DNA of 64,000 nt from Pseudomonadota bacterium (lineage in GTDB: Bacteria; Pseudomonadota; Gammaproteobacteria; Burkholderiales; Rhodocyclaceae), in assembly GCA_018262235.1 (NCBI GenBank), contig JAGTRY010000003.1:18976-82975 (forward strand), given 5' to 3'. Below, piece after piece: positions 27,448 to 36,714 of the stretch. Positions within the stretch are counted from its first letter, which is position 1; every line of letters starts with the position of its first letter. The notes under the pieces were generated by a model, which saw nothing but the letters and a program-made list of their open reading frames with translations, searched no databases and was not told where the DNA came from. The translations under genes and the position numbers were made by a program.

Positions 27448-28998
27448 ATGCGACCTCAACTTCACCGTTTCACACTGGCAATCGTTTTGCTGGTCTGCCA
27501 CGCCCACGCCATCGCGCAAGGCAAGACCCTTATCGTATCCACCCCGGCCGACCCGCAGCATCTGAACCCTGCTATTACCACTGCTTCGCATACACACGCG
27601 GTAGCCGACTCGCTGTTCAACGGGCTGGTCGCACTGGATCGCGAGATGCGTCCGCAACCCGACCTGGCCGAGCGCTGGGTGGTGTCGCCAGATGGGCGCA
27701 GCGTTACCTTCACGCTGGCCAAAGCACACTGGCACGATGGCAAGCCCGTAACGGCAGAAGACGTGCGTTTTTCCTTTGAGAACATTCTGCTCAAGCACCA
27801 CGCGCGAACCAGCGCCAGCCTCAAAGGCGTGATTGAGCGCATCGAAGCGCGCGATGCGCAGACCGTGGTATTCCACCTCAAACGGCCCTATGCGCCACTG
27901 CTGCAACAACTGGACGTGACCGAGGCGCCGATTCTTCCTCGCCATGTCTATGACGGCGCTGACCCGACCCAGCACCCGGCCAACCTGAAGCCGGTAGGCT
28001 CCGGCCCCTTCAAGCTGGCCGAATACCGTCGAGACGACGCCATCGTGCTGGTGAAGAATCCCGCTTACTTCAAGCCCGGTCTGCCCAAGCTCGACCGCCT
28101 GGTGTTCCGCGTACTGCCCGAGCCGCGTGCCGAGGTTCAGGCGCTGATCAAGGGCGAAGTCGACTTTGTACGCAGCGTTGCCGGTGCCGAGATCGAAACT
28201 TTGTCGCGCCTGCCAAACATCAAGCTGGATCGCGTGACAGCTGGCCCCGGTGGTGGCAATTGCGTGATGACCATGGTCTTCAACCTCGACCGCCCGGCAT
28301 TCAAGGATGTCCGCGTGCGCCAGGCCATCGCGCAGGGCATAGACCGCCAGCGGATTCTGCGCGATGTGATCTTTGGTCAGGGGCGCGTGGCGGCAGCCCC
28401 CATCTCCTCGGGCATCGCCTGGGCGCATGACGCGAACGTGCTCGCCAAACTGCCTTTTGATGCGCAAGCCGCTGCGCACCTGCTTGATGCGGCAGGACTC
28501 AAGCCCGATGCCAGCGGCCAGCGCCTCAAGCTGGATATCGTGCATTTCCCGCAGTTCGCCCGTTACGCGCAAGCCATGCGCCAGGACCTGGCCGCGCTAG
28601 GTATCGCGCTGGAGTCCCGCCCCTATGATCGCGCTGCGATGATCGATGCGATGTTTACCAAACGTGATTTCGATACCGGCCTTGTTTCCTATTGCAACGG
28701 GCCGGACCCCGAAATTGGCGTACGCCGCATGTTCGCAAGTGATGCCATCGGCCCGGTGCCCTTCTCGAATGGCGCGGCCTATCGCAGTGCCGAGGTCGAC
28801 CGTCTGTTCGCCGACGCGCTAACGACGACTGATCTCGCCAAGCGTGGTACCAGCTATCGCGCCATACAGGCCATCGTAGTGCGTGAACTGCCGTACTGGT
28901 GGCTGGTTGAGACAGATTCGCCGGTGGCCTGGCGGGCAAGCTTTGACGGCTTCGCGCCCTGGCGCGGCCAGTTTGCCGAAGGCGCTTTCGCACGCTGA
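27448..28998 (+). CDS. ABC transporter substrate-binding protein, NikA/peptide family
   Basis: A 516-residue SBP_bac_5 protein with a signal peptide (cleavage near AIAQG). Landmarks are TPADPQHLNPAITTAS, LAERWVVSPDGRSVTFTL, WHDGKPVTAEDV and VGSGPFKLAEY. Family members bind peptides, opines or nickel complexes; a nickel role is suggested only by nikR at the operon's end. ATG 27448 is preferred because it begins the signal peptide; ATG 27409 would put the box-like operator inside the gene. Followed after 8 bases by the first permease. Confidence 0.88.
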   Translation: MRPQLHRFTLAIVLLVCHAHAIAQGKTLIVSTPADPQHLNPAITTASHTHAVADSLFNGLVALDREMRPQPDLAERWVVSPDGRSVTFTLAKAHWHDGKPVTAEDVRFSFENILLKHHARTSASLKGVIERIEARDAQTVVFHLKRPYAPLLQQLDVTEAPILPRHVYDGADPTQHPANLKPVGSGPFKLAEYRRDDAIVLVKNPAYFKPGLPKLDRLVFRVLPEPRAEVQALIKGEVDFVRSVAGAEIETLSRLPNIKLDRVTAGPGGGNCVMTMVFNLDRPAFKDVRVRQAIAQGIDRQRILRDVIFGQGRVAAAPISSGIAWAHDANVLAKLPFDAQAAAHLLDAAGLKPDASGQRLKLDIVHFPQFARYAQAMRQDLAALGIALESRPYDRAAMIDAMFTKRDFDTGLVSYCNGPDPEIGVRRMFASDAIGPVPFSNGAAYRSAEVDRLFADALTTTDLAKRGTSYRAIQAIVVRELPYWWLVETDSPVAWRASFDGFAPWRGQFAEGAFAR

Positions 28999-29006
28999 GC
29001 CTGCGC

Positions 29007-29975
29007 ATGACAGTGTCGGCCCTGCGCCGCCTGGCCGGCATGCTGCTTACCACCTGGCTGCTTGCCAGTGCGGTGTTCCTGCTGCTTCAAGCTGCGCCTG
29101 GCGATCCGCTCGCAGCACTGGGCGGAGATTTCCAGAGCACCGAGACGCGCGCGCATCTGGCGCAGGAACTGGGACTGAATCGCAGCCTCGGTCAGCGTTA
29201 CGTCGACTGGTTGAACGGTCTGGCGCAGGCAGATTTGGGGCGATCCTACGCTTACCAGCGTCCGGTGCTTGAGGTGATTCTGGAGCGCCTGCCGGTCACC
29301 TTTGCCATCGTGTTGCCCGCATTGCTCGGCGCGGCCCTGCTGGGCGTAGCGCTGGGCTTTTTCGCTGCGCGTGCGCCGCACTCAGGCGTTTCCCGGCTGA
29401 CAGCCGCGCTTTGCCTGCTGCTCTTCGCGATTCCCGTCTACTGGTTGGCTCATCTGCTCGTGCAAGGTTTTTCGCTGCATCTGGGCTGGCTGCCCGCACA
29501 GGGCCTGCGCGATCTGCGTGCCATGCACAGCGGCGCAGCCGCATGGCTTGACCTGGCCCTGCACCTGCTGTTGCCGATCTGTGCCGCCGGCTTGCATCAA
29601 CTGGCGGCGCTTTTCCTGATCGCACGCACGCGCATTGCGGATGAAATGCGTGCGCCGCATTTCGCCACAGCCATCGCTAAAGGTCTGTCGCTGGGGCATG
29701 CGCAATGGCGTCACGCCCTGCCACAGGCGGCACTCTCACTGGTGACCCTGCTCGGCATGCGCTTTGCCGCGCTGCTGACTTCTGCCACCCTGGTCGAAAT
29801 CGCCTTCGGCCTGCCCGGCATCGGGCGCTTGTTCGTCGATGCTGCGCGTGGGCGTGATTATCCCTTGGTGCTGGGCGTGTTTCTGTGCGTCTTGCTACTC
29901 ACCCTGCTGGCCAATACGCTGAGTGATCTGCTGTGTCGCCAACTCGACCCGCGCCTGCGAGGGGCTCAGCGATGA
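29007..29975 (+). CDS. ABC transporter permease, NikB/DppB type
   Basis: A 322-residue inner-membrane permease with six helices. The N-terminal LLQAAPGDPL and the coupling-helix segment ATAIAKGLSLGHAQWRHALPQA are typical of the DppB/NikB family. Stop and start of the next gene overlap as ATGA. Confidence 0.92.
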   Translation: MTVSALRRLAGMLLTTWLLASAVFLLLQAAPGDPLAALGGDFQSTETRAHLAQELGLNRSLGQRYVDWLNGLAQADLGRSYAYQRPVLEVILERLPVTFAIVLPALLGAALLGVALGFFAARAPHSGVSRLTAALCLLLFAIPVYWLAHLLVQGFSLHLGWLPAQGLRDLRAMHSGAAAWLDLALHLLLPICAAGLHQLAALFLIARTRIADEMRAPHFATAIAKGLSLGHAQWRHALPQAALSLVTLLGMRFAALLTSATLVEIAFGLPGIGRLFVDAARGRDYPLVLGVFLCVLLLTLLANTLSDLLCRQLDPRLRGAQR

Positions 29976-30757
29976 GACGCCCCCTCCATCCCGCCTGGCT
30001 CGTGCTCATCCTGATGAGTCTGCTGGCAATCATGGCCGAGCAACTGTTGCCTCAGGCGGCCACCGCCCGGCTACTGGCGCCGTTCTCCCCCCCTTCCTGG
30101 CAGGCCGGGTGGGTGGGATGGCTAGGCAGCGATGATCTGGGGCGCAGCATCAGCGGCCTGCTGCTCATCGGCCTGCGCGAATCCTTGCTGGTGGCGGTGG
30201 GCTCACTACTACTGGCCTTGCCACTGGGTTGCGTGTTGGGGCTGTTGTCAGCCTTCCAGGGCACTCTGGCACAGGCCGCCGAGCGTCTGACGATGACTTG
30301 TCAGGTCTTGCCGCGCTTCTTTCTCGCGATCCTGGTGGCGGCCTTTTATGGCGCCACGCGCGAAGGCTTGATCCTGGTGCTGGGGCTAAGCTCTTGGCCG
30401 CTGGTTGCGCGTCTGGTACGTGCAGAAACGCTCTCCCTCCTGCAGCGCCCCTGGCTCATTGCCAGCCGGCTTGATGGTGTTTCGCCCTGGCGTCTGGCCT
30501 GGCGGCACTTGCTGCCGCACGCGCTGCAGCCACTGCGCGCCGCCGCCAGCACGGTGTTTGGCGCTGCGGTAATGGCTGAGGCCGCCATCGGTTTCATCGG
30601 CCTGGGCGATCCGCGCTATCAAAGTCTGGGAGCGCTACTGGCTCAGGCCTTTGGCCTCGGCCCGCTGCTGCCCTGGCTGGCCTGCTCAGCTGGCGGCCTG
30701 CTGCTGGGCCTGATCCTGCTTGTGCAGTGGGGCTTGCCGCCGACCGACGAAACCTGA
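29972..30757 (+). CDS. ABC transporter permease, NikC/DppC type
   Basis: A 261-residue permease with five to six helices; the start is the ATGA overlap at 29972. The segment GSDDLGRSISGLLLIGLRESLLVAVGS and the coupling region ASRLDGVSPWRLAWRHLLPHAL identify the DppC/NikC family. No ATP-binding gene follows: the next gene, nikR, is convergent. The ATPase subunits must therefore be encoded elsewhere or be missing. Confidence 0.92.
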   Translation: MRRPLHPAWLVLILMSLLAIMAEQLLPQAATARLLAPFSPPSWQAGWVGWLGSDDLGRSISGLLLIGLRESLLVAVGSLLLALPLGCVLGLLSAFQGTLAQAAERLTMTCQVLPRFFLAILVAAFYGATREGLILVLGLSSWPLVARLVRAETLSLLQRPWLIASRLDGVSPWRLAWRHLLPHALQPLRAAASTVFGAAVMAEAAIGFIGLGDPRYQSLGALLAQAFGLGPLLPWLACSAGGLLLGLILLVQWGLPPTDET

Positions 30758-30768
30758 AACTGACGGGT

Positions 30769-31206
30769 TTAGCGGCGCCGGAAATACGCCCCTGAGAGGG
30801 TGGCAGTTTCCACCGGCACGACATGCGCATGACCATGACGCACGCCGGTCTGCGCTTTCACGGATTCAGCGAAGTCCATGACCTTGCCTGTGGCGCCACG
30901 CAAGAATACGGCCTCGACGCAATTGGCGTGATCAAGATGGGCGTGCATGGTCGATACCGTCAGGTCGTGATGCTCATGCTGGATATCGGTCAGGCGGCTG
31001 GCGAGCTGACGCTCGTGATGGTCGTACACATAACTCAACACCGCCACGCACTGTTGCACCGGGCCTTCGGCCAGCGAAGTTTCACCCAGCTCGCGCCGCA
31101 ACAAGTCCCGGATCGCTTCGGAGCGGTTTGCATAACCCTTGCGGCGCATCAGCGCCTCGAAGGCTTCGGCGAGATCGTCATCCAACGAGATGGTGAGTCT
31201 TTGCAT
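30769..31206 (-). CDS. nikR: Nickel-responsive regulator NikR
   Basis: A 145-residue ribbon-helix-helix repressor. The DNA-binding arm MQRLTISLDDDLAEAFEAL is followed by an ACT-like metal domain. The nickel ligands of E. coli NikR (His76, His87, His89, Cys95) are matched by His77, His88, His90 and Cys96 in MHAHLDHANC. It is convergent with the NikC-type permease, so it most likely represses that operon when nickel is plentiful. The start at ATG 31206 is upstream of a short AGGT-ATT-ACCT repeat. Confidence 0.95.
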   Translation of the reverse strand: MQRLTISLDDDLAEAFEALMRRKGYANRSEAIRDLLRRELGETSLAEGPVQQCVAVLSYVYDHHERQLASRLTDIQHEHHDLTVSTMHAHLDHANCVEAVFLRGATGKVMDFAESVKAQTGVRHGHAHVVPVETATLSGAYFRRR

Positions 31207-31295
31207 GTAGGTATTACCTGTCGGTCAGAGTGCTCTGCATTTTGCCCTAGCTTGTTCAAGCGTGCGGTTCTGACCCTCGCCCGTCGGCGTTGTAA

Positions 31296-32198
31296 TCACG
31301 AACTACTCAGGCGATGCTGACGCGCCAGCTCGACAAAAGCGTCCAGATAGTCGATGCCCGCATCGGCTTCGCGGATGCCGAGGAAGATCTGCTTGGGCAC
31401 GCCCTGCCGGCCCAGTCTCACGGCGGTAAGATCGAGTTTGGGTGCGTATTCCTCCACCAGCCAGCGCGGTAGCGCCGCCACACCGCGGCCGCTGGCGACC
31501 ATCTGCAGCATGATGTCGGTGGTCTCGATGGGTTTGCGGCGCTTGGGCGCGATGCCCGCCGGCGTGAGGAACTGGGTGTAGATGTCCAGCCGGTCGGTGG
31601 CCACCGGGTAGGTGATCAGGGTTTCGTCCGAGATCTGTTCGGGCTTGATCCACTCCGCGCTGCGCAAGGGATGCTGCGGCCCCACCACCAGCACCTGTTC
31701 ATAGTCGAACACCGGCTCGAACACGAGGCCCGGTTTGTAGAGCGGATCGGGGGTGACCAGCATGTCGATTTCGTGGCCGAAGAGCGCGCCGATGCCGCCG
31801 AACTGGAATTTCTGCTTCACGTCCACATCCACGTCCGGCCACGCGGCGAGATAGGGCGAGACGATCTTGAGCAGCCACTGGTAGCAGGGGTGGCATTCCA
31901 TGCCGATGCGCAATGTGCCGCGCTCGCCCTGGGCGAACTGCTGCAGGCGCGCTTCGGCGAACTCCAGCTGGGGCAGCAGGCGATTGGCCACGGCGAGCAG
32001 GAATTCGCCGGCCTGGGTGGGGCGCAGGCTGCGGCCTTCGCGATACCACACGGCCACGCCGAGCTGCTCTTCGAGCTTGCGCATGGCATGGCTCAAGGCT
32101 GATTGCGTCAGGTGCAGCTTGTCGGCCGCTGCGGTGAGCGAACCTTCGCGCTCGACCTCGCGCAGGATGCTCAGATGGATGCGTTCAAGATGTGCCAT
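31296..32198 (-). CDS. metR: LysR family regulator MetR
   Basis: A 300-residue LysR-type protein with N-terminal helix-turn-helix LTAAADKLHLTQSALSHAMRKLEEQLG. The sequence LSILREVEREGSL and IGMECHPCYQWLLK match MetR, the homocysteine-responsive activator of metE. It is divergent from metE, the classical MetR arrangement. Confidence 0.94.
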   Translation of the reverse strand: MAHLERIHLSILREVEREGSLTAAADKLHLTQSALSHAMRKLEEQLGVAVWYREGRSLRPTQAGEFLLAVANRLLPQLEFAEARLQQFAQGERGTLRIGMECHPCYQWLLKIVSPYLAAWPDVDVDVKQKFQFGGIGALFGHEIDMLVTPDPLYKPGLVFEPVFDYEQVLVVGPQHPLRSAEWIKPEQISDETLITYPVATDRLDIYTQFLTPAGIAPKRRKPIETTDIMLQMVASGRGVAALPRWLVEEYAPKLDLTAVRLGRQGVPKQIFLGIREADAGIDYLDAFVELARQHRLSSS

Positions 32199-32211
32199 AT
32201 GCGTGAGCGAG

Positions 32212-32229
32212 TTTCATCGATAGATGAAA
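32212..32229. promoter_or_regulatory. MetR-type palindrome between metR and metE
   Basis: TTTCATC-GATA-GATGAAA is a perfect inverted repeat with 7-bp arms, 14 bases upstream of metR and 72 upstream of metE. MetR sites are TGAA-N5-TTCA-like, so the half-sites agree but in the outward orientation. Confidence 0.5.
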
Positions 32230-32300
32230 AAATACCATTTTTATTCATGGATTGCCGGTTTTAGGATGCGCCCACTTCCCCAACAACGGTGGCAATCAAC

Positions 32301-34622
32301 ATGGCAATCACACACAACCTGGGTTTCCCGCGCATCGGCGCAAAGCGCGAGCTGAAATTCGCGCTGGAGTCCTACTGGAAAGGCGAGTCTTCACGCGAGG
32401 CCCTCAAGGCGCTGGGCGCCGAACTGCGCCGGCGGCACTGGCAGGATCAGGCCACGCTGGATTACGCGCCGGTGGGCGATTTCGCCTTCTACGATCAGGT
32501 GCTGGACATGAGCTTCACCTTGGGCAACCTGCCCGAGCGGGTGCAGGGTTTTCATGGCGATGCGCTGGACAACTATTTCCGCGTGGCACGCGGCCGCTCC
32601 GTGGCCGCTCCGGAACCTCGGCGTTCGGCCCGGTCGCCGGAAACCCACGCCGACTGCTGCGGTGGCGTGGCCGCCGGCGAGATGACCAAGTGGTTCGACA
32701 CCAACTACCACTACATCGTGCCGGAATTCAGCGCCAGCACCCGCTTCAAGCTCGATGCCACGCGACTGGTGGCGCAACTCGCCGAGGCCCGCGCACAGGG
32801 CGTGAAAGCCAAGCCGGTGATCATCGGCCCGCTGACTTATCTGGCCATCGGCAAGGCCAAGGATGATTCCGACCAGCTGGCGCTGCTGCCGCAACTGCTG
32901 CCGGTGTATGCCGAGCTGCTGGAGGTGCTGGCCGAGCAAGGCACGGAATGGGTACAGATCGACGAGCCGATCCTGGTGACCGAGCTGGATGCCAAGTGGA
33001 AGCATGCCTTCAGCATCGCCTACCACGCGCTCAAGACTTGTCGCGCCAAGCTGCTGCTGGCGAGCTACTTCGGCCAGCTGCGCGAGAATCTGGAATGGGC
33101 GATCAAGCTGCCCACCGCCGGCTTCCATCTGGATGCGGTGAATGCGCGCGACGAAGTGCTGCCGGCACTGAATTACCTCGCCAGCCACAAGGTGCTGTCG
33201 CTGGGCGTAATCAACGGCCGCAACATCTGGAAGACCGATCTCACGGCAGTGCTGGACTGGCTGGCGCCGATGGCCGAGCGCCTGGGCGAGCGCCTGTGGA
33301 TCGCACCGTCCTGCTCGCTGCTGCATGTGCCGGTGGATCTGGACAGCGAGCTGAAGCTCGATGGCGAAATCCGGTCCTGGCTGGCCTTTGCCCGGCAGAA
33401 GCTGACCGAACTCGATGTGCTGGCCCGCGCACTGAATGCCGGACGCGAGGCGGTCAAGGCCGAGCTGGCCGCCAACTTCGCCGCCTGCGAGGCGCGCCGG
33501 AATTCGTCGCGTGTGCACAACCCGGCCGTGAAAGCCGCCATCGCGCAGATCACGCCGCAACTGGGCCAGCGCCAGCGCCCCTATGCCGAGCGCGCCGCAA
33601 AACAGGCCGCGCTACTGCAGCTGCCGAAGTTCCCCACCACCACCATCGGCTCGTTTCCGCAGACCGCCGATATCCGCAGCGCGCGCAGCGAATTCAAGGC
33701 CGGCGTGATCGATGAGGCCAGCTACCGGGGCGCGATGCAGGCCGAAATTGCCCGCAGCGTACGCGAGCAGGAAGCGCTGGGGCTGGACGTGCTGGTGCAT
33801 GGCGAGGCCGAGCGTAACGACATGGTCGAATACTTCGGCGAGCAGCTCGACGGCTATGCCTTCAGCCAGTTCGGCTGGGTGCAAAGTTACGGTTCACGCT
33901 GCGTGAAGCCGCCGATCCTGTTCGGCGACATCAGCCGCCCGAAGGCGATGACGGTCGACTGGATCCGCTATGCGCAATCGCTCACAGAGAAGCCGATGAA
34001 GGGCATGCTCACCGGGCCGGTGACGATCCTGAACTGGTCTTTCGTCCGCGACGACCAGCCGCGTTCGGTGTCCTGCAAGCAACTCGCGCTGGCAATCCGC
34101 GAAGAGGTGCTGGACCTGGAACGCGCCGGCGTGCGCGTGATCCAGATCGACGAGGCCGCGCTGCGCGAAGGCCTGCCGCTGCGCCGCGCGCAGTGGAAGG
34201 CATACCTCGACTGGGCGGTGGAGTCCTTCCGCATCACCGCCAACGGCGTGGCCGATGAAACCCAGATCCACACCCACATGTGCTATTCGGAGTTCAACGA
34301 CATCATCGCCCCGATTGCCGACATGGATGCCGACGTGATCACCATCGAGACCTCGCGTTCCGACATGGAGCTGCTCGACGTGTTCGACCACTTCCAGTAT
34401 CCGAACGAGATCGGGCCGGGCGTGTACGACATCCACTCGCCCAACATCCCGAGTCAGGAACACATGATCACGCTGATGCAGAAGGCCGCCGAGCGCATCC
34501 CGGCCGAGCGCCTGTGGGTGAATCCGGACTGCGGGCTGAAGACCCGCCAGTGGAATGAAGTGATCCCGGCACTCGCCAACATGGTGGCCGCGGCGAAGAC
34601 CCTGCGCGCCGCTCTGAACTGA
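32301..34622 (+). CDS. metE: Cobalamin-independent methionine synthase
   Basis: Transfers a methyl group from 5-methyltetrahydropteroyl-triglutamate to homocysteine. Zinc-ligand regions are [17 protein letters not shown] and the final NPDCGLKTR, all intact. ATG 32301 ([18 protein letters not shown]) gives 773 residues. The segment between NYFRVARGR and [15 protein letters not shown] is longer and more Arg/Pro-rich than I expect for the family. Base composition is noticeably more GC-rich than the housekeeping genes around it. Confidence 0.96.
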   Translation: MAITHNLGFPRIGAKRELKFALESYWKGESSREALKALGAELRRRHWQDQATLDYAPVGDFAFYDQVLDMSFTLGNLPERVQGFHGDALDNYFRVARGRSVAAPEPRRSARSPETHADCCGGVAAGEMTKWFDTNYHYIVPEFSASTRFKLDATRLVAQLAEARAQGVKAKPVIIGPLTYLAIGKAKDDSDQLALLPQLLPVYAELLEVLAEQGTEWVQIDEPILVTELDAKWKHAFSIAYHALKTCRAKLLLASYFGQLRENLEWAIKLPTAGFHLDAVNARDEVLPALNYLASHKVLSLGVINGRNIWKTDLTAVLDWLAPMAERLGERLWIAPSCSLLHVPVDLDSELKLDGEIRSWLAFARQKLTELDVLARALNAGREAVKAELAANFAACEARRNSSRVHNPAVKAAIAQITPQLGQRQRPYAERAAKQAALLQLPKFPTTTIGSFPQTADIRSARSEFKAGVIDEASYRGAMQAEIARSVREQEALGLDVLVHGEAERNDMVEYFGEQLDGYAFSQFGWVQSYGSRCVKPPILFGDISRPKAMTVDWIRYAQSLTEKPMKGMLTGPVTILNWSFVRDDQPRSVSCKQLALAIREEVLDLERAGVRVIQIDEAALREGLPLRRAQWKAYLDWAVESFRITANGVADETQIHTHMCYSEFNDIIAPIADMDADVITIETSRSDMELLDVFDHFQYPNEIGPGVYDIHSPNIPSQEHMITLMQKAAERIPAERLWVNPDCGLKTRQWNEVIPALANMVAAAKTLRAALN

Positions 34623-34645
34623 AGCGCCCTTCCCTGCCAATCGCG

Positions 34646-34672
34646 AGTCCCGGCCATGCGCCGGGACTTTTT
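34646..34672 (+). terminator. Terminator of metE
   Basis: AGTCCCGGC, loop CATGC, GCCGGGACT form a 9-bp stem followed by five T. Confidence 0.9.
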
Positions 34673-34836
34673 CTGTTCCCTCACGCGCCCTGCCGGCGCC
34701 GAAAGCCCACTGCGTGAAATTCATCAACCGCCGTCTCAGCCTCCGCAACTTCCGCGCCCAGGCATCCATCGGCTTTCATCCGGCCGAGCATAGAGCTCCT
34801 TTTCGAGCCACAGACTAACCAGATCGCCTTTAACGG

Positions 34837-34855
34837 CAGTAACTTTGACAGTAAC
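34837..34855. repeat. 19-bp repeat matching the integrase control region
   Basis: Identical to 24769-24787, same orientation, 10,068 bases away. Flanking bases differ on both sides. Confidence 0.85.
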
Positions 34856-34935
34856 TACAAACATCGAACTACACATACTCATACATAGAGCGGCATACGA
34901 AGATTTGTTAGATAGTCGCCGCCCCAAAACGAAAG

Positions 34936-34955
34936 AGCCACCCAACCAGGTGGCT
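34936..34955 (-). terminator. Probable rsmI terminator
   Basis: AGCCACC, loop CAACCA, GGTGGCT. On the minus strand the stem is followed by CTTTCGTTTT. Confidence 0.6.
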
Positions 34956-35026
34956 TTGTCGTTTGTGAAACATGAATGCCTTGCGACAGTAAAACCGTCA
35001 CTCTGCAATGTCTCAGAGGCGTACAG

Positions 35027-35893
35027 CTACTTTTTGAGCGTCAGAGCGTAATCGTAAAGCTCGTTTTTTGACACTCCGGTAATCTGCGCAGCCAATTTCA
35101 CCGCAGTTTTCAGCGGGAGTTCTGCCAGCAACAGCTTGAGCACACGCTCGGCATCCGGAGAAATGCCTTCAAGCTGCGGCGCAGGGCCAACGAGCAACAC
35201 AAACTCTCCACGCTGGCGATTCGGGTCGGCCTTGAGCCAATCCAGCGCTACACCAAGCGGCATGCGTGCAATTTGCTCAAAAAGCTTCGTCAGCTCCCGA
35301 GCAAACACGATTTCACGTTCGGGCTCCAGCGTGACGGCAAGATCCTCTACGCACTCCACTACACGATGCGGTGCCTCATAGAACACCAGAGTGGCAGACA
35401 ATCCGCGCAGTGCCTCCAGCGCCGCTTTGCGCGCCGTCGTCTTGTTGGGCAGAAAACCAACAAAGTGGAAATGGGGGGCATACAGTCCTGAAGCCGACAG
35501 CGCTGTAACCGCTGCGCAAGCGCCAGGTACAGGGACCACGGGATAACCCGCTTCTTGAACCCGGGCAACCAGACGTGCCCCCGGATCAGAAACAGCCGGA
35601 GTGCCTGCGTCCGTAATCAAGGCTATATGTTTGCCAGCCTCCAGCAATGCAATGATGCGGGTAGCTCCCTCCTGCTCATTGTGTTCGTGCAGCGCCAGCA
35701 GATGCGGCTTGATGCCGTGAGCATCGAGAAGACGTTGGCTGTGGCGGGTATCTTCCGCCGCAACGGTATCCACAAGCCGCAAGACAGCCAGTGCACGCAA
35801 AGTGATGTCCTGCCTGTTCCCGAGCGGAGTGGCAACCACATACAATGCGGCGGAAGCGTGCAGCGGATTTTCGTCTGAGAGCAGGATGGCCAT
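35027..35893 (-). CDS. rsmI: 16S rRNA (cytidine(1402)-2'-O)-methyltransferase
   Basis: Methylates the ribose of C1402 in the decoding centre. Family segments: LYVVATPLGNRQDITLRA, AAEDTRHSQRLL, LITDAGTPAVSDPG and VVPVPGACAAVTALSASGL. ATG 35893 gives 288 residues; a TTG six codons earlier is possible. It is divergent from yraN, the usual rsmI-yraN neighbourhood. Confidence 0.96.
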   Translation of the reverse strand: MAILLSDENPLHASAALYVVATPLGNRQDITLRALAVLRLVDTVAAEDTRHSQRLLDAHGIKPHLLALHEHNEQEGATRIIALLEAGKHIALITDAGTPAVSDPGARLVARVQEAGYPVVPVPGACAAVTALSASGLYAPHFHFVGFLPNKTTARKAALEALRGLSATLVFYEAPHRVVECVEDLAVTLEPEREIVFARELTKLFEQIARMPLGVALDWLKADPNRQRGEFVLLVGPAPQLEGISPDAERVLKLLLAELPLKTAVKLAAQITGVSKNELYDYALTLKK

Positions 35894-35948
35894 GGGCAAC
35901 TGGGTAGGCAAGATCAGAAAGGTGCTGGATTGTGTGCTGCCAGGCGGT

Positions 35949-36332
35949 ATGCCGCAAGCTTCTCAGGGCAAGGCTACGGAAGGCGCCCGCGCAGAAAGGC
36001 TCGCTGAACAGCACCTGACAGCACGGGGCGTGAAAATTCTCGCGCGCAATGTGCGCTGCAAAGGTGGCGAAATCGATCTGATCGCCCTGTATGAAGGCTG
36101 CGTACTGTTCATTGAAGTCCGCCTGCGCAAACGCTCGGATTTTGGCGGCGCAGCCAGCAGCATCACGCGAGCCAAACAACGCCGGATCGTGCTCACCGCA
36201 CAGCACTGGCTACAAGGCCCGGGACGCGCATTCCGCGGCCATCCCTGCCGCTTTGACGCCATCACATTCAACGCGCTGGATCGCGACCACATCGAATGGC
36301 TGCCATCCGCTTTTTCTGCCGAGAAGGCGTGA
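35949..36332 (+). CDS. yraN: YraN/UPF0102 family endonuclease-fold protein
   Basis: A 127-residue protein with the UPF0102 core: GARAERLAEQHLTARGVKILARNVRCKGGEIDLIA and VLFIEVRLRKRSDFGGA. The GEIDLI and EVR residues form a PD-(D/E)xK-like nuclease site, but the role is not established. ATG 35949 is chosen by homology; earlier in-frame ATGs at 35886 and 35892 overlap rsmI. It is followed one base later by a HIRAN gene. Confidence 0.9.
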   Translation: MPQASQGKATEGARAERLAEQHLTARGVKILARNVRCKGGEIDLIALYEGCVLFIEVRLRKRSDFGGAASSITRAKQRRIVLTAQHWLQGPGRAFRGHPCRFDAITFNALDRDHIEWLPSAFSAEKA

Positions 36333-36333
36333 A

Positions 36334-36714
36334 GTGCTGCGCAAGCTCCTTTTCCTCGGAATAGCGTCACTGCCAGGCCCGGTTTTGGCGGAAGGCCCCC
36401 ACTTGATCATCCAGCGCGTCGCACTGGCGGGCTTCACGCATCACGCTGCTGGGCTTGTCTGGCAGCAATTACGCGAGGGCGATGTCCTCACGCTGGTACG
36501 CGAAAACACCAATCCGCACGACAAGCTGGCCGTGCGCGTCGATTGGCAAGGCCAGGCTTTGGGCTACCTGCCACGCACTGACAATGGCGCCATCGCCCGG
36601 GCGCTGGATGACGGTACACCTTTACGGATCCGGATCAGCCGTCTACGCGAGCATCCCGATCCGCGCCGCCGGATTGAGGTCGAGATATCGGCGGAACTCC
36701 GTCAGAAGCCTTGA
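36334..36714 (+). CDS. HIRAN domain protein with signal peptide
   Basis: A 126-residue protein. An N-terminal signal peptide (MLRKLLFLGIASLPGPVLA) is followed by a HIRAN domain, seen as LREGDVLTLVRENTNPHDKLAV and GQALGYLPRTDNGAIARALD. HIRAN domains bind 3' DNA ends in HLTF, so an exported version must do something else. The start is GTG 36334 with GAGAAGG upstream, one base after the yraN stop. Confidence 0.83.
   Translation: MLRKLLFLGIASLPGPVLAEGPHLIIQRVALAGFTHHAAGLVWQQLREGDVLTLVRENTNPHDKLAVRVDWQGQALGYLPRTDNGAIARALDDGTPLRIRISRLREHPDPRRRIEVEISAELRQKP

Larger units (their letters stand above)
34673..35026. other. Intergenic region between metE and rsmI
   Basis: About 350 bases with no credible gene. 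It contains the second copy of the 19-bp CAGTAACTTTGACAGTAAC repeat and a terminator-like hairpin for rsmI. The stretch 34800-35000 is distinctly lower in GC than metE. Confidence 0.55.
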
